Made by a program: the position numbers and the translations under genes. From Methanomassiliicoccales archaeon LGM-RCC1 (GTDB lineage Archaea > Thermoplasmatota > Thermoplasmata > Methanomassiliicoccales > Methanomethylophilaceae), in contig CP115555.1 of NCBI GenBank assembly GCA_030168575.1, forward strand, positions 1,302,001 to 1,366,000: a stretch of 64,000 nucleotides of DNA. The letters run 5' to 3'. This document shows, piece by piece, positions 1 through 8,607 of the stretch. Within the stretch, counting starts at the first letter, position 1. Each line of letters opens with the position of its first letter. Below the pieces are notes generated by a model. The model was given only the letters and a program-made list of their open reading frames with translations, had not been told where the DNA came from and did not search any database.

Positions 1-952
1 CGGCATCTATGAACTCCTCATCCGAGAGGTTCAGTTCTGATGCCTTTGTTGGCGCTCCGATCTTCACAAGGGCATGCTTGAGCTCTTCCCAGTCTCCCTT
101 CTGGAGATATGTGGTGATTATGGAAGCGACTCCGCACTGCTCACCGTGCATCGCCCTTCCGGGATACATCATGTCGATCGTGTGGGAGATCATGTGCTCG
201 GAACCGCTGGTGGGCCTGGAACTTCCTGCTATGCACATTGAAATCCCCGATACGATGATGGGCTTGATCGCCAGCCAGACGCTCTCTTCCAGGTGAGGCC
301 TGATGTAATCCGCGGCATCCATCATGGACTCGGCGGAGAACATTGCGAAGGAGTATGCGGATCTGCTGAAGGACTCATCCTTTAGGTTGTACGCAAGCTT
401 CCAGTCGCGTAATGAACTGAAGTTGGACAGCACGTCCGCACATCCCGATGCGAGTGAGCGGTACGATGCCTTAGAAATGATGGAGGTGTCGGCGATGACC
501 CCCATAGGGGATGCTCCAGCTATGGATTTGGAGCCCTTCTCGGATTTGATCGATGCCCTGTTTGACGCTATTCCGTCGTGGGCAGCAGAAGTCGGTATGC
601 TGAGGAACGGGATGTTGAGCTGGAGCGACAGGATCTTCGCGATGTCGATCTTGCTTCCGCCTCCAACCGCAAGGATGAATGTCGAACCGTGCTCAAGGAT
701 CTGATCCTTGGTAGATTCGATGTTCTCAGCGGTGGCGTTTCCAGTTATGCAGGTGTCGATGTCGTATCCGTCCAGATAGCTTCTCACAGCTTTCCCGGCG
801 GCGATATCGGTGTTCTCTCCGGTAATGATGGTCCCTGTGGTCCCCGAGTGGATGTTGACGCAGATGTCCCTGACGCTGCTCAGCACGTCATGCCCTGCTA
901 TCACATTGCGTGGGAACTCCACCATCTTGGCCTTCAAGAAGTCCTTTTCCAT
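1..952 (-). CDS. egsA: sn-glycerol-1-phosphate dehydrogenase (3' end beyond window)
   Basis: Makes sn-glycerol-1-phosphate from dihydroxyacetone phosphate with NAD(P)H, the first step of the archaeal lipid backbone. The reading frame is open from ATG 952 to the window edge, about 317 codons of a family that is usually near 350, so only the C-terminus is missing. Visible signatures are the nucleotide-binding AVGGGSKIDIAK, the PTSAAHDGIAS segment typical of the AraM/EgsA branch, and two candidate metal ligands in SEHMISH and MHGEQCG. It is transcribed divergently from the flavoprotein gene at 1036. The EgsA reading is strong; the bacterial homologue AraM is the only close alternative. Confidence 0.93.
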   Translation of the reverse strand, partial: MEKDFLKAKMVEFPRNVIAGHDVLSSVRDICVNIHSGTTGTIITGENTDIAAGKAVRSYLDGYDIDTCITGNATAENIESTKDQILEHGSTFILAVGGGSKIDIAKILSLQLNIPFLSIPTSAAHDGIASNRASIKSEKGSKSIAGASPMGVIADTSIISKASYRSLASGCADVLSNFSSLRDWKLAYNLKDESFSRSAYSFAMFSAESMMDAADYIRPHLEESVWLAIKPIIVSGISMCIAGSSRPTSGSEHMISHTIDMMYPGRAMHGEQCGVASIITTYLQKGDWEELKHALVKIGAPTKASELNLSDEEFIDA

Positions 953-1035
953 CGATCCACCTATGTTTCAGGAAATGCCCACTAATCATAAAATGCTATG
1001 CCAGCCCTTAATATCGGAGAAGATGATGCAATACT

Positions 1036-1572
1036 ATGGCCAGAGTGTCTATAATCTGCGGTACAGCAGACAGGTCAGGGACCACGCATTCCATGTGCTT
1101 CCATGCTTCCAGATTCCTGAAGGGGAAGGGTTTCGATGTGGACATGCTGCTTCCTTCGGAGATGGACATCGGCCACTGCCGCGATTGCGACAGCTGCAGT
1201 TCCGGGGAATGCATAATCCAAGACGATATGGCCAGGATATATTCGTCGGTGTCTTCCGCGGATCTCCTGATTCTCGCGACACCTATCCATTTCAGCGGAC
1301 CATCGTCCATATTGAAGACCGTAATGGACCGCTTCCAGCCCTATTGGAGCAACAAGTCCCTGCCCCATCCGGAATACTGTCTTCTGATGATGTGCGGCGG
1401 TAGCGAGAATCCGGATTTTTCGATCACAGAGAAGATCGTCCGTGCATTCTGCATAACCATGGGCATGGAGCTGCTAGGAAATCTGGGGATCCCCCACACA
1501 GATAAGGGTGTGGAAGATCTGCAGGAGAAGGTCGAATCCTTCCTGAGGATCACAGAAGATATGGAGATATGA
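1036..1572 (+). CDS. Flavodoxin-family NAD(P)H-dependent FMN reductase / iron-sulfur flavoprotein-like
   Basis: Predicted cytoplasmic flavoprotein of 178 residues. The N-terminal strand plus phosphate loop (IICGTADRSGTTHS) fits the NADPH-dependent FMN reductase fold. A compact cysteine cluster CRDCDSCSSGEC at about residues 48-59 resembles the cluster-binding motif of Isf-type iron-sulfur flavoproteins, which pass electrons from ferredoxin to acceptors in methanogens. TPIHFSGPSSILKTVMDR is the usual flavin-contact segment. The last 23 bases overlap the convergent gene on the other strand. The redox partner cannot be told from sequence. Confidence 0.82.
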   Translation: MARVSIICGTADRSGTTHSMCFHASRFLKGKGFDVDMLLPSEMDIGHCRDCDSCSSGECIIQDDMARIYSSVSSADLLILATPIHFSGPSSILKTVMDRFQPYWSNKSLPHPEYCLLMMCGGSENPDFSITEKIVRAFCITMGMELLGNLGIPHTDKGVEDLQEKVESFLRITEDMEI

Positions 1573-2173
1573 AGTTCTCGAATCCTTCCGGGCCGTTCGC
1601 TGAATCGATGAACGGGATCGTCGAAGGATAGTCCTCTGCGATCACTGACCATGTGTAGGCATCCAGGCTACGGTCGGTATCCAATACGCAGTTCTTGTAG
1701 AACCCTAATCCGACCAGCTTCTCGAGCACCTTCACCACATCACCTTTCTTCCCTCCGGGAAGCACGGCTTTGCCCTTATGGATGAACACCGTGGGGATAA
1801 CCGAATCGGAGACGTCGCAGATGTCCTTCAGCTCGTAATCCGATGCAACGAAATGGTACGGTGCGAAGACGAATTCGGCATCCTTGTTGAAAGCATCGAA
1901 CACATCCTCAACCGTCTCGATGTAGGTCATGAACCAAATCGGGGTGCCCTTGATCACGAGATGCTTCATCACCTTCTCTGAGAATTCGCGTACCTCGAAG
2001 CTATTGCAGTCGATTATGACAACCGGAGGCTTGACACCAGTATCCTGAGCGGATGTAAAGTAGGTGATGGGTTTCACCCTGTCCCCTCTCCTGGGCGAGG
2101 CGGAGGAGAAGTAACCGTCGGTTATCCTGATCTCCTTATCCTCGTAGAATGTGAACAGAGCGGGGATTTCCAT
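1550..2173 (-). CDS. Conserved hypothetical protein, possible TIM-barrel-like fold
   Basis: About 207 residues from the ATG at 2173 (MEIPALFTF); the frame is open upstream to 2209 but nothing supports the longer start. I do not recognise the family with confidence. Alternating hydrophobic strands and helices (VVIIDCNS, GTPIWFMTYIETVEDVF, EFVFAPYHF, VIPTVFIHKGKAVLPGGKKGD) suggest an alpha/beta barrel of the HisA kind, without a clear catalytic signature. No signal peptide or membrane segment. The 3' end overlaps the convergent flavoprotein gene by 23 bases. It is transcribed away from desulfoferrodoxin, sharing a short divergent promoter region at 2174-2283. Confidence 0.6.
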   Translation of the reverse strand: MEIPALFTFYEDKEIRITDGYFSSASPRRGDRVKPITYFTSAQDTGVKPPVVIIDCNSFEVREFSEKVMKHLVIKGTPIWFMTYIETVEDVFDAFNKDAEFVFAPYHFVASDYELKDICDVSDSVIPTVFIHKGKAVLPGGKKGDVVKVLEKLVGLGFYKNCVLDTDRSLDAYTWSVIAEDYPSTIPFIDSANGPEGFENFISPYLL

Positions 2174-2283
2174 GAAGGTCTGGATGATGATCGCTCTATA
2201 AACAATCATCTTCGCTTCAATTCAGCCATGCGGGAGCGAACTATAATAACGGCAGCAGTCGATTCGGTGTCTGAGGTGCAATA

Positions 2284-2655
2284 ATGGTAATCTACAAATG
2301 CGCAAAATGCCCCAACGCAGTCGAGGTCATCTTCAAGGCCGCATGCACACCCCAGTGCTGCGGAGAGCCCATGATCGCTCTCGAGCCCAAGACGGACGAC
2401 TTCAAGAATGAGAAGCATGTGCCCTACATCGAGAAGCAGGACGGAGGATTCCTGGTCAAGGTTGGAAAGGAGACCGCACATCCGATGGAAGAGGATCACT
2501 ACATCGTCTACATTCAGATATGCGCTGACGGCGTTATGATGAGGAAGTACCTCAAACCCGGAGACAAGCCCGAGGCATTCTTCAAGACAGATGCCAAGGA
2601 AGTCAGGGCCTGGGAGTACTGCAACAAGCACGGACTCTGGAAATCCAACCAGTGA
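2284..2655 (+). CDS. dfx: Desulfoferrodoxin (superoxide reductase)
   Basis: Reduces superoxide to hydrogen peroxide without producing oxygen, a protective role typical of strict anaerobes. The 123-residue protein has an N-terminal desulforedoxin-type iron site (CAKC and CC near residues 6-26). The catalytic iron centre follows, with histidines in EKHVPYIE and HPMEEDHY and the C-terminal Cys and His of EYCNKHG. So both centres of a 2Fe enzyme look intact. The start at 2284 is preceded by GAGGTG with about 6 bases spacing. A UUCG-capped terminator follows directly. Confidence 0.95.
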   Translation: MVIYKCAKCPNAVEVIFKAACTPQCCGEPMIALEPKTDDFKNEKHVPYIEKQDGGFLVKVGKETAHPMEEDHYIVYIQICADGVMMRKYLKPGDKPEAFFKTDAKEVRAWEYCNKHGLWKSNQ

Positions 2656-2674
2656 AGTTCACATAAAACACATT

Positions 2675-2698
2675 CTCCCCTTCGGGGGAGTACCTTTT
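2675..2698 (+). terminator. Intrinsic-type terminator after desulfoferrodoxin
   Basis: A perfect 6-bp stem (CTCCCC/GGGGAG) closes a TTCG tetraloop and is followed within five bases by TTTT. It lies 19 bases after the desulfoferrodoxin stop. Confidence 0.75.
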
Positions 2699-2706
2699 CA
2701 AAAAAG

Positions 2707-2737
2707 AACGGCACCGGTACACCGTACCGATGCCGTT
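2707..2737 (-). terminator. Terminator hairpin for the purA operon
   Basis: An inverted repeat with 13-base arms (AACGGCACCGGTA against TACCGATGCCGTT, one G-U pair) and a 5-base loop lies just past the stop of the 2743 gene. On the minus strand it runs straight into a T-rich tract. It faces the desulfoferrodoxin terminator, so the convergent units are insulated from each other. Confidence 0.75.
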
Positions 2738-2742
2738 TGATC

Positions 2743-3057
2743 TCACTCGAAAGTGATGCTGACGGGTTTCTTCAGCCCAAGTCCAGCCTCGGCCTCGATG
2801 GCCTTGATGACTCCGCAGGGCACGGGGCATGCCGTGTGACGGAGGCATGTCGCTGCCTTCTTGTACACCTCGGACTCGGTGAAAGGCTCGCCTACAGCCG
2901 AGAATGTTGCCACGTTCTCTATGGGGGACAGCTTCTGCACCATGGGGCAGTTGCTCTCGATGACCACGTTAGCGGACATCATGTCATCATTCATTGTAGC
3001 GGTGATCTTGGAGACCATTCCGCAGACTCCAGCCTGTACGTTTACCACTGTTGCCAT
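2743..3057 (-). CDS. Small conserved methanogen protein, cysteine-containing (DUF6951-like)
   Basis: A 104-residue cytoplasmic protein with four conserved-looking cysteines (GVCGM, ESNCPMV, TCLRHTACPVPCG). The layout resembles small uncharacterised methanogen proteins with a CPVPxGIIKAIE-like C-terminus; the DUF6951 assignment is from memory and tentative. GAGGTAAT lies six bases before the ATG. The gene follows purA by about ten bases on the same strand, so they probably form one transcript ending at the 2707-2737 hairpin. The cysteines could hold a metal or cluster; no function can be given. Confidence 0.7.
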   Translation of the reverse strand: MATVVNVQAGVCGMVSKITATMNDDMMSANVVIESNCPMVQKLSPIENVATFSAVGEPFTESEVYKKAATCLRHTACPVPCGVIKAIEAEAGLGLKKPVSITFE

Positions 3058-3066
3058 GATATTACC

Positions 3067-4371
3067 TCAGTTCCACCAATCCTTCTTGCGGTCGATGGTC
3101 TCATCCCTGTCAGGTCCGAGGCTGATGAGATCAGCGGGTACCTTCAGGTACTTCTCGATGAATTCGATGTACTCCCTCATCTCGCCGGGGAGGTTGTCGT
3201 AGCCTGCCTTGACTACATCCATAGTGTTGCTCCAGCCCTTCCATCCCTTGAAGTTCTCGTAGATGGGCTTGGCTCTGTTGAGCTTGGCGATGGAAGCGGG
3301 GAAGTGCTTGACCTCCTCTCCATCGATCTCGTATGCGACGCAGACGGGAAGCTCGGGGATGTCGTTGAGGACATCGATCTTGGTGATTCCGAGGGATGTG
3401 AATCCGCAGAGCCTGGAAGCATGCTCGACGACAACGAGGTCCAGCCATCCGCATCTCCTTCCCCTGCCGGTTGTGACTCCGAACTCTCCTCCTTTCTTCT
3501 GGAGCTCGACTCCGAAGTCGTCGTGGATCTCCGATACGAACGGTCCCTCACCGACACGGGTGGTGTATGCCTTCACGATTCCTACGACTTTGTCGATCCT
3601 GTTGGGTGCCACTCCGGATCCGGTGCAGATTCCTCCTCCGCATGTAGCCGAGGATGTAACGTAGGGGTATGTTCCGTGGTCGATGTCCAGCATAGCTCCC
3701 TGAGCGCCTTCGAACACGACCTTCTTGTTGGCATCGAGTGCCTCGTTGATCAGAACGGATGTGTCGCAGATGTACTTGCCTATCTGATCCCTCCATCCGA
3801 CCATCTTGTTGTACAGGGATTCTGTTGTGCAGCAGCACTGCTCGGCGTCCATCATCTTCATGAGGTCCTTCTTGTAAGGGAGGATGAATGAGATCTTCTC
3901 CTTCAGGAGATCGTCCTCCAGCAGGTCGCCGGCCCTGAATCCGATCCTCGCTATCTTGTCCTGGTAGGTCGGACCGATTCCCTTCTTGGTGGTACCGACG
4001 TTGTTCTTTCCGCGATACTTCTCCTCGGCTCCGTCCAGCTTCTTGTGGTATCCCATGATGAGGTGGGCCCTGTCCGAGATCCTCAGCCCGTCGATGGATC
4101 CGCCGTTCTCGATGACCTGGTTGATCTCGTCGCTGAGCTCCTCCAGGTTGACGACGACACCGTTTCCGATGACCGCGAGCTTTCCCGGCCTCACGACACC
4201 CGAGGGGAGTCCGTGCAGCTTGAACACCTTGTCATCGACGATGATTGTGTGTCCCGCGTTGTTCCCGCCCTGGAAACGTACGATGAGGTCCGATTTCTCG
4301 TCCAAATAATCTGTGAGCTTTCCTTTCCCTTCGTCTCCCCACTGGGAGCCGATGATAGCTAGACTCGGCAT
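3067..4371 (-). CDS. purA: Adenylosuccinate synthetase
   Basis: Joins IMP and aspartate using GTP to give adenylosuccinate, the committed step to AMP. The 434-residue length matches the family. The N-terminal GSQWGDEGKGK GTP-binding loop, FQGGNNAGHT and the IMP-site stretch GTTKKGIGPTYQDK are present. The C-terminal half holds TTGRGRRCGWLD, also diagnostic. The gene is upstream of the small cysteine protein at 2743 on the same strand, about 55 bases from the trm1 gene behind it. Confidence 0.98.
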   Translation of the reverse strand: MPSLAIIGSQWGDEGKGKLTDYLDEKSDLIVRFQGGNNAGHTIIVDDKVFKLHGLPSGVVRPGKLAVIGNGVVVNLEELSDEINQVIENGGSIDGLRISDRAHLIMGYHKKLDGAEEKYRGKNNVGTTKKGIGPTYQDKIARIGFRAGDLLEDDLLKEKISFILPYKKDLMKMMDAEQCCCTTESLYNKMVGWRDQIGKYICDTSVLINEALDANKKVVFEGAQGAMLDIDHGTYPYVTSSATCGGGICTGSGVAPNRIDKVVGIVKAYTTRVGEGPFVSEIHDDFGVELQKKGGEFGVTTGRGRRCGWLDLVVVEHASRLCGFTSLGITKIDVLNDIPELPVCVAYEIDGEEVKHFPASIAKLNRAKPIYENFKGWKGWSNTMDVVKAGYDNLPGEMREYIEFIEKYLKVPADLISLGPDRDETIDRKKDWWN

Positions 4372-4426
4372 GTGATAGGCACCTAGTCTGGGGAAGGGCG
4401 ATGAACGATATAAGGAATTACGTGCC

Positions 4427-5536
4427 TCACTTCTTCGAATCGGGGCTGCACTCCTTGTAGAGCGCTATGATGTCCTTCAGTGGGAGGTCTGTCTTGAAAG
4501 AAGTTGGGCAGATGTGGGTGAAGGAGGCCTTTCCGTTGGTGTTCATGAGGTCGATGAAGTCCGCCAGTTTAGCCGGGGACATCTTGATGTGGGAGGACAG
4601 TTCGCTCATGTCGTAGACGAATACCTCGGAATCGAGCTCGTTCTTCCAAAGGTCCAGGTACTTTGTGCATCTCTTCTCCGCAGCCATGCCTGTAGGGTCC
4701 ATCTTCGAGACGAATTCCTGGTCGTGCAGTGGGCCCAACCAGAACGGGCCGTACTTATGGGTCGGGTCGTAATGCTGGGAGGTGGACCTCTCCAGAGTCT
4801 CCATGTTGTACTCCATGTATCCGAGCTGCGACATCATCTGGTCGGCCTTCTCGGCTCCTTCTTCGACCTGGATGTATGTGCGGAAGTAGTGGTCCGCATA
4901 GAACGAAAGCAGCGGTTTCATGCCCCTGTCGAACTTGGCGAGCTCCCTGGCGATGGAACTCATTAGGATGCGCAGGCCGCCTTCATGGCACATGTAGCCC
5001 CTAACAGGCTCTGACTGGTATCTGCGCCTGCATTTGGGCGCATGTGCGCCGGCAAGAGGAGCGGTATCCGTAGCGGTGATTGCTAGAATCCCTCTTTTCC
5101 TACATCCAAGGATAGCCGATTGAACGAACGGGGCAGGTGAGCCGAAGGGATCTAGATCGACATAGTCGAACGTCTCCTCCGCGAAGAGCGAATGTAGGTT
5201 GCGGTTTGATGACCAGCAGTTGTCCAGATTGTTCAGACCGATGTTGGCAGTTATGAAAGGGATGGCGTCGGGGCTGATGTCGTTGGCCGTTACCTGCGTA
5301 CCTTTGACCTCGTTAGCTATCCTCACTGCTCTGGAGCCTGTAGCCGTCATTGCATCGGCTACTGTCAGATCCCTTCCGACAGCGCGAAGGAGCATTACGC
5401 TCACGTCGCGATTGAATGCCATCTGTTCGTTGAAGAAAACTCCGCCCTGTATCTTGCCTGGGCCTCCGGCAGAATGCAATTCCGGCACCAGGATATCTGT
5501 GGATCCTTCGTGGATGATGATACCGTCAGGCATCAA
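4427..5536 (-). CDS. trm1: tRNA (guanine26-N2)-dimethyltransferase
   Basis: Methylates guanine 26 at the hinge between the D and anticodon stems of tRNA. The 369-residue protein carries NEQMAFNRDVSV, the SAM-binding region DAMTATGSRAVRIANEV, the DLDPFGSPAPF active-site signature and TATDTAPLAG, all characteristic of archaeal/eukaryal Trm1. A cysteine-bearing C-terminal domain follows. The ATG overlaps the stop of the THEP1 gene (ATGA), implying translational coupling. Confidence 0.96.
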   Translation of the reverse strand: MMPDGIIIHEGSTDILVPELHSAGGPGKIQGGVFFNEQMAFNRDVSVMLLRAVGRDLTVADAMTATGSRAVRIANEVKGTQVTANDISPDAIPFITANIGLNNLDNCWSSNRNLHSLFAEETFDYVDLDPFGSPAPFVQSAILGCRKRGILAITATDTAPLAGAHAPKCRRRYQSEPVRGYMCHEGGLRILMSSIARELAKFDRGMKPLLSFYADHYFRTYIQVEEGAEKADQMMSQLGYMEYNMETLERSTSQHYDPTHKYGPFWLGPLHDQEFVSKMDPTGMAAEKRCTKYLDLWKNELDSEVFVYDMSELSSHIKMSPAKLADFIDLMNTNGKASFTHICPTSFKTDLPLKDIIALYKECSPDSKK

Positions 5537-6081
5537 ACATTCTCTCCGTGCATCAGGCGGACGATTTTGTAGGGAAGGAGGTTCCTGTTCGTAGGGGTGA
5601 CCTCCAGAATCCTGACGTCATCCCTCCTCCTTATGTCCTGAAGGAGGGGGTTCCTGGATTTCTTGTGGAGAGTGATGATCATCGGTTTGTCGACCTCGAG
5701 GGACTCTTTGACGATGTTGACGAATGCCTCGCTCTCGACCTCCATCTTTCCGACTTCGTCGATGACGATGACATCGCATTGCTCCATGGCATCCCTGATG
5801 GCCTGGACTCCGACCTCTTCCAGTTTGGCCAGGTCCACTCCTATCTTCCCCACCATGATCTTGCTTTCAATTTCGGTGCTGGCGAAGACCTGTTGCTGTC
5901 CAGTTAGAAGATTCCTGACGGTGAAACCCACCTTTTTCCTATCTTTTTGGATGGGCTCATCGACCATGCCGCCGATAGAAATCTCCTCTTCCGACCTTAG
6001 CATGTCCACTACACGCAGAAGAGCATAGGTCTTTCCCGATCCGGGAAGTCCTGTTATACCAATTTTGATATCGGTGATCAT
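5533..6081 (-). CDS. THEP1-family nucleoside-triphosphatase
   Basis: A 182-residue P-loop NTPase of the THEP1 family, which hydrolyses ATP, GTP and other NTPs in vitro; its cellular role is unclear. Walker A is GLPGSGKT at residues 10-17 and Walker B is VIVIDEVGKME near 105-115. ITLHKKSRNPLLQDI is typical of the family. It heads a two-gene operon with trm1 (ATGA overlap). Its promoter carries a perfect 16-bp palindrome between the TATA box and the expected transcription start, so this operon is probably regulated. Confidence 0.92.
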   Translation of the reverse strand: MITDIKIGITGLPGSGKTYALLRVVDMLRSEEEISIGGMVDEPIQKDRKKVGFTVRNLLTGQQQVFASTEIESKIMVGKIGVDLAKLEEVGVQAIRDAMEQCDVIVIDEVGKMEVESEAFVNIVKESLEVDKPMIITLHKKSRNPLLQDIRRRDDVRILEVTPTNRNLLPYKIVRLMHGENV

Positions 6082-6091
6082 GGTAACCTGA

Positions 6092-6119
6092 CTAGTCTAT
6101 AGACTAGCTACGTATATAT
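6092..6119 (-). promoter_or_regulatory. TATA box and 16-bp palindromic operator of the thep1-trm1 operon
   Basis: CTAGTCTATAGACTAG (6092-6107) is a perfect palindrome ending 11 bases before the ATG at 6081. The minus-strand TATA box GATATATA lies at 6113-6120, which puts the transcription start within or next to the palindrome. This is classic repressor-site geometry in archaea. Confidence 0.6.
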
Positions 6120-6186
6120 CGTAAACAAAGTATATTAAATTTTTATGGTACCTCAGACAATCATAGCGATGTTGATTTTTCGATTC

Positions 6187-6213
6187 AAAATCCGATAGTT
6201 TTCATCGGATTTT
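6187..6213. promoter_or_regulatory. Perfect 10-bp inverted repeat upstream of the 6272 gene
   Basis: AAAATCCGAT and ATCGGATTTT are separated by seven bases and lie about 60 bases before the gene start. A TATA-like word (AAGTATATTAA) at about 6127 would place the repeat in the 5' leader. It could be an operator or a hairpin in the mRNA. Confidence 0.5.
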
Positions 6214-6271
6214 AGTTGGATGATAGGAATAACTACATCACCACCCAGAGGACAAAAATCGATGGTCAATA

Positions 6272-6868
6272 ATGTCCATTCTCACCTCCACTTCCGCAAT
6301 CAATTATTACAATCAAACAATACCAAATTACGTGCACTATACGGAATTCTCGAAGGCGTTGCTTCTCCACCCCGGCATCATCCGTCTGGAGCTGCTGACC
6401 AAGGATCTCATGGAGGAAGTGAGATCGATAGAGAATTCCCCATTAAACGTAGGATTCATGCCCATCGACCCCGTGGGCTACGGAGAGGTATGCTCCAAGA
6501 AGCTCAAGCTCATAGCTTTCTGCAGCACAGAATTCCCGATGTTCACAGAAAGGTTCATGGATATCGTGGACAGCAGAGGTATGATGGTCGGCCATGACGT
6601 GCTGGATTCCGAGAAGGCCGAATATGATTCTAAGGATTACATCTGGCTTACGAACAACCTGTTTTTCGACATGACCATGATGGGGGAGCACCATCTGAAG
6701 TGCGCAATCCACTCGCTAGCATTGAATGTCGAGGGCCTCGATGATGGCATCTGCCCAAGGGTGTACTATCCCTGTGCTGCATCGGCAGATCACCTGAATG
6801 AGAAGTTCGGTGCATCGGGAAAGGTATCGTCAACAGTGATAATCGGCGTGGACGGAATTACCTTCTGA
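6272..6868 (+). CDS. Hypothetical protein
   Basis: A 198-residue protein that I do not recognise. No signal peptide and no clear membrane segment; mixed alpha/beta composition with four cysteines (GEVCSKK, IAFCSTE, LKCAIH, GICPRVYYPC). It is monocistronic, convergent with mptD, whose stop lies six bases past its own. A 10-bp inverted repeat stands upstream. The start at 6272 has no strong ribosome site (AATAATGTCC), so a start a few codons further in cannot be excluded. Codon use matches the neighbours, so the gene looks resident. Confidence 0.6.
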   Translation: MSILTSTSAINYYNQTIPNYVHYTEFSKALLLHPGIIRLELLTKDLMEEVRSIENSPLNVGFMPIDPVGYGEVCSKKLKLIAFCSTEFPMFTERFMDIVDSRGMMVGHDVLDSEKAEYDSKDYIWLTNNLFFDMTMMGEHHLKCAIHSLALNVEGLDDGICPRVYYPCAASADHLNEKFGASGKVSSTVIIGVDGITF

Positions 6869-6873
6869 TCGGT

Positions 6874-7257
6874 TCATTCGATCTTAGAGACGTACATGAG
6901 AGGGTACTCAAGATCCTCGTCGTATCTCATCTCGGCGGTCACCCTAGAGTCACCGAGGGCTATGACGACCTTGGCATCGATCATGTCCCCTGTCAGGGAA
7001 ACATAAGAGTAGGTGTCCCCGTCGGAGACGAATGAATCGCGATCGATCTTGATCTTCGCGCATTCTACGTACGGCTGTACCTCGATGGTCCTGGAGATGG
7101 TGTCCTCGAGCTGTTTCACCGTATCGATGTTCACCGGAGTGCCCACGAACTGATGGTAGACCGTTGCGAGCTTGATACCGGCTTCGAAGATCGCGCGCTC
7201 CCTCTCGGTGCAGGAGAACTTGTCGTTGGCGGTTTTCTCTCTGGACGTCATCGTCAT
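6874..7257 (-). CDS. mptD: Archaeal dihydroneopterin aldolase (MptD family)
   Basis: Splits 7,8-dihydroneopterin to 6-hydroxymethyl-dihydropterin on the path to tetrahydromethanopterin or a related pterin. The 127-residue length and the stretch ERAIFEAGIKLATVYHQFVG near residue 20-40 match the archaeal MptD (old DUF372) family, as does QPYVECAKIKID. The ATG overlaps the stop of citrate synthase (ATGA), so it is the second gene of that operon. This pairing of central metabolism with pterin synthesis has no obvious biochemical link. Confidence 0.88.
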   Translation of the reverse strand: MTMTSREKTANDKFSCTERERAIFEAGIKLATVYHQFVGTPVNIDTVKQLEDTISRTIEVQPYVECAKIKIDRDSFVSDGDTYSYVSLTGDMIDAKVVIALGDSRVTAEMRYDEDLEYPLMYVSKIE

Positions 7258-8603
7258 CTCTTCTCGAGGGGGATGTAGTCGCGGGGTTCGTGGATGTTGA
7301 CATAGGCGGGCCTGAGGATCTTGTTGGAGGTGATGAGCTCCTCAATGCGGTGGGCGCTCCATCCGATGATCCTAGCCGTGGCGAACAGAGGGGTATAGAC
7401 CTCCTTCGGGATGTTCAGCATATCATAGACGAAACCGCTGTAGAAATCCACGTTCGCACAGACGCTCTTGTTGTTGTGCTTGTGCTCCATGATGAGCCCG
7501 GGTGCGATCTCCTCGATGTTGTGGTAGTACTTGAAGTCCCTGAGGCGGCCCTTCTCCTTGGCCAGGTCCTGGACGAATGATTTGAATACGTTGGCACGGG
7601 GATCCGATTTGGTGTAGATCGCGTGGCCCATACCATAGATGAGTCCGGATTTGTCGAAGGCCTCTTTGTCGAGTATCTTGTTCAGATATGCTTTGAGGGC
7701 CTCTTTGTCGTCAGGATCCTTCACGTGCTTCCTGATGTCGGACATCATGTCCATGACCTTCAGGTTGGCTCCTCCGTGTTTGGGGCCTTTGAGAGAGGAC
7801 ATCGCCGCGGCTATGACAGCATAAGTGTCGGAACCGCTGGAAGTTGTCACCCTGGTTGTGAATGTCGAGTTATTCCCTCCGCCGTGCTCCATGTGCAGAA
7901 CAAGAGCGAGATCGAGGACGGTGGCCTCGAGCTGAGTGTACTTCTTGTCAGGCCTCAACATGCGCAGGAAGTTCTCGGCCGCGGAGAGCTTTGGATCGGG
8001 GTGATGGATGTACATGCTCTGGCCGTTGAGGTAGTGGTTGTAGGCGTGATAGCTGTACACCGTGAGCATGGGGAATACCGTGATAAGGTAGAGACACTGC
8101 CTCAAGACGTTCTCGAGGTCGTTGTTGAGAGCATCCTCATCATAGGATGCGAGGAACAGCACTTCTCTGGAGATGGCGTTCATGACGTCCTTGCTGGCCG
8201 CCTTCATGATGACGTCCCTGGTGAAAGTCCTGGGGAGTTTGCGGTTCTTGTTCAGGATGTCCTTGAACTCCGAGAGCTCCTTCTCTGTAGGCAGTTTGCC
8301 GAACAGGACCAGGAATGCGACCTCTTCGAACCCGTACCTCTTCCTGAGGAATCCGTTGGTGAGGTCCTCGATCGAGTATCCGCGGTAGCGGAGGATTCCT
8401 TCGCATTCGGTCTTGACACCATCGACCATGATGGTTCCGTCGACCTGGGAGACCTCGGTGAGACCTACGATGACTCCGTTCCCGTTAGCGTCACGAAGAC
8501 CCTTCTTGACATCATACTTGGAGTATTCGCTGACCTGGAAGCTGTCGTTCTCGACGCACAGTTTCTACTTGGACTCGATGAAATCCTGGTAAACCTTTTT
8601 CAC
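7254..8603 (-). CDS. gltA: Citrate synthase with in-frame TAG at codon 13
   Basis: Condenses acetyl-CoA and oxaloacetate to citrate. Read from GTG 8603 through an in-frame TAG (8565-8567) the protein is 449 residues, the length of the citrate synthase subtype whose N-terminus reads YxKYDVKxGLRDxNGxGVxVGLT; here SKYDVKKGLRDANGNGVIVG follows the TAG. The strong ribosome site GGAGGTGA sits four bases before the GTG, and no such site precedes the internal ATG at 8429. That ATG would remove conserved N-terminal sequence. Core signatures FRYRGY-like ILRYRGYSIEDL, EHGGGNNSTFTTR and GPKHGGAN are intact. TAG probably encodes pyrrolysine. mptD follows with an ATGA overlap. Confidence 0.93.
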
Positions 8604-8607
8604 GCAG

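Noticed and set aside
2737-3891. 384-codon open frame opposite purA
   Set aside because: It is antisense to a clear adenylosuccinate synthetase and has no family signature; GC-rich codons on one strand leave the complement open.
8429-8567. Citrate synthase as a pseudogene or a gene starting at ATG 8429
   Set aside because: The frame is intact on both sides of the TAG, the ribosome site serves the upstream GTG, and three other genes show the same pattern.
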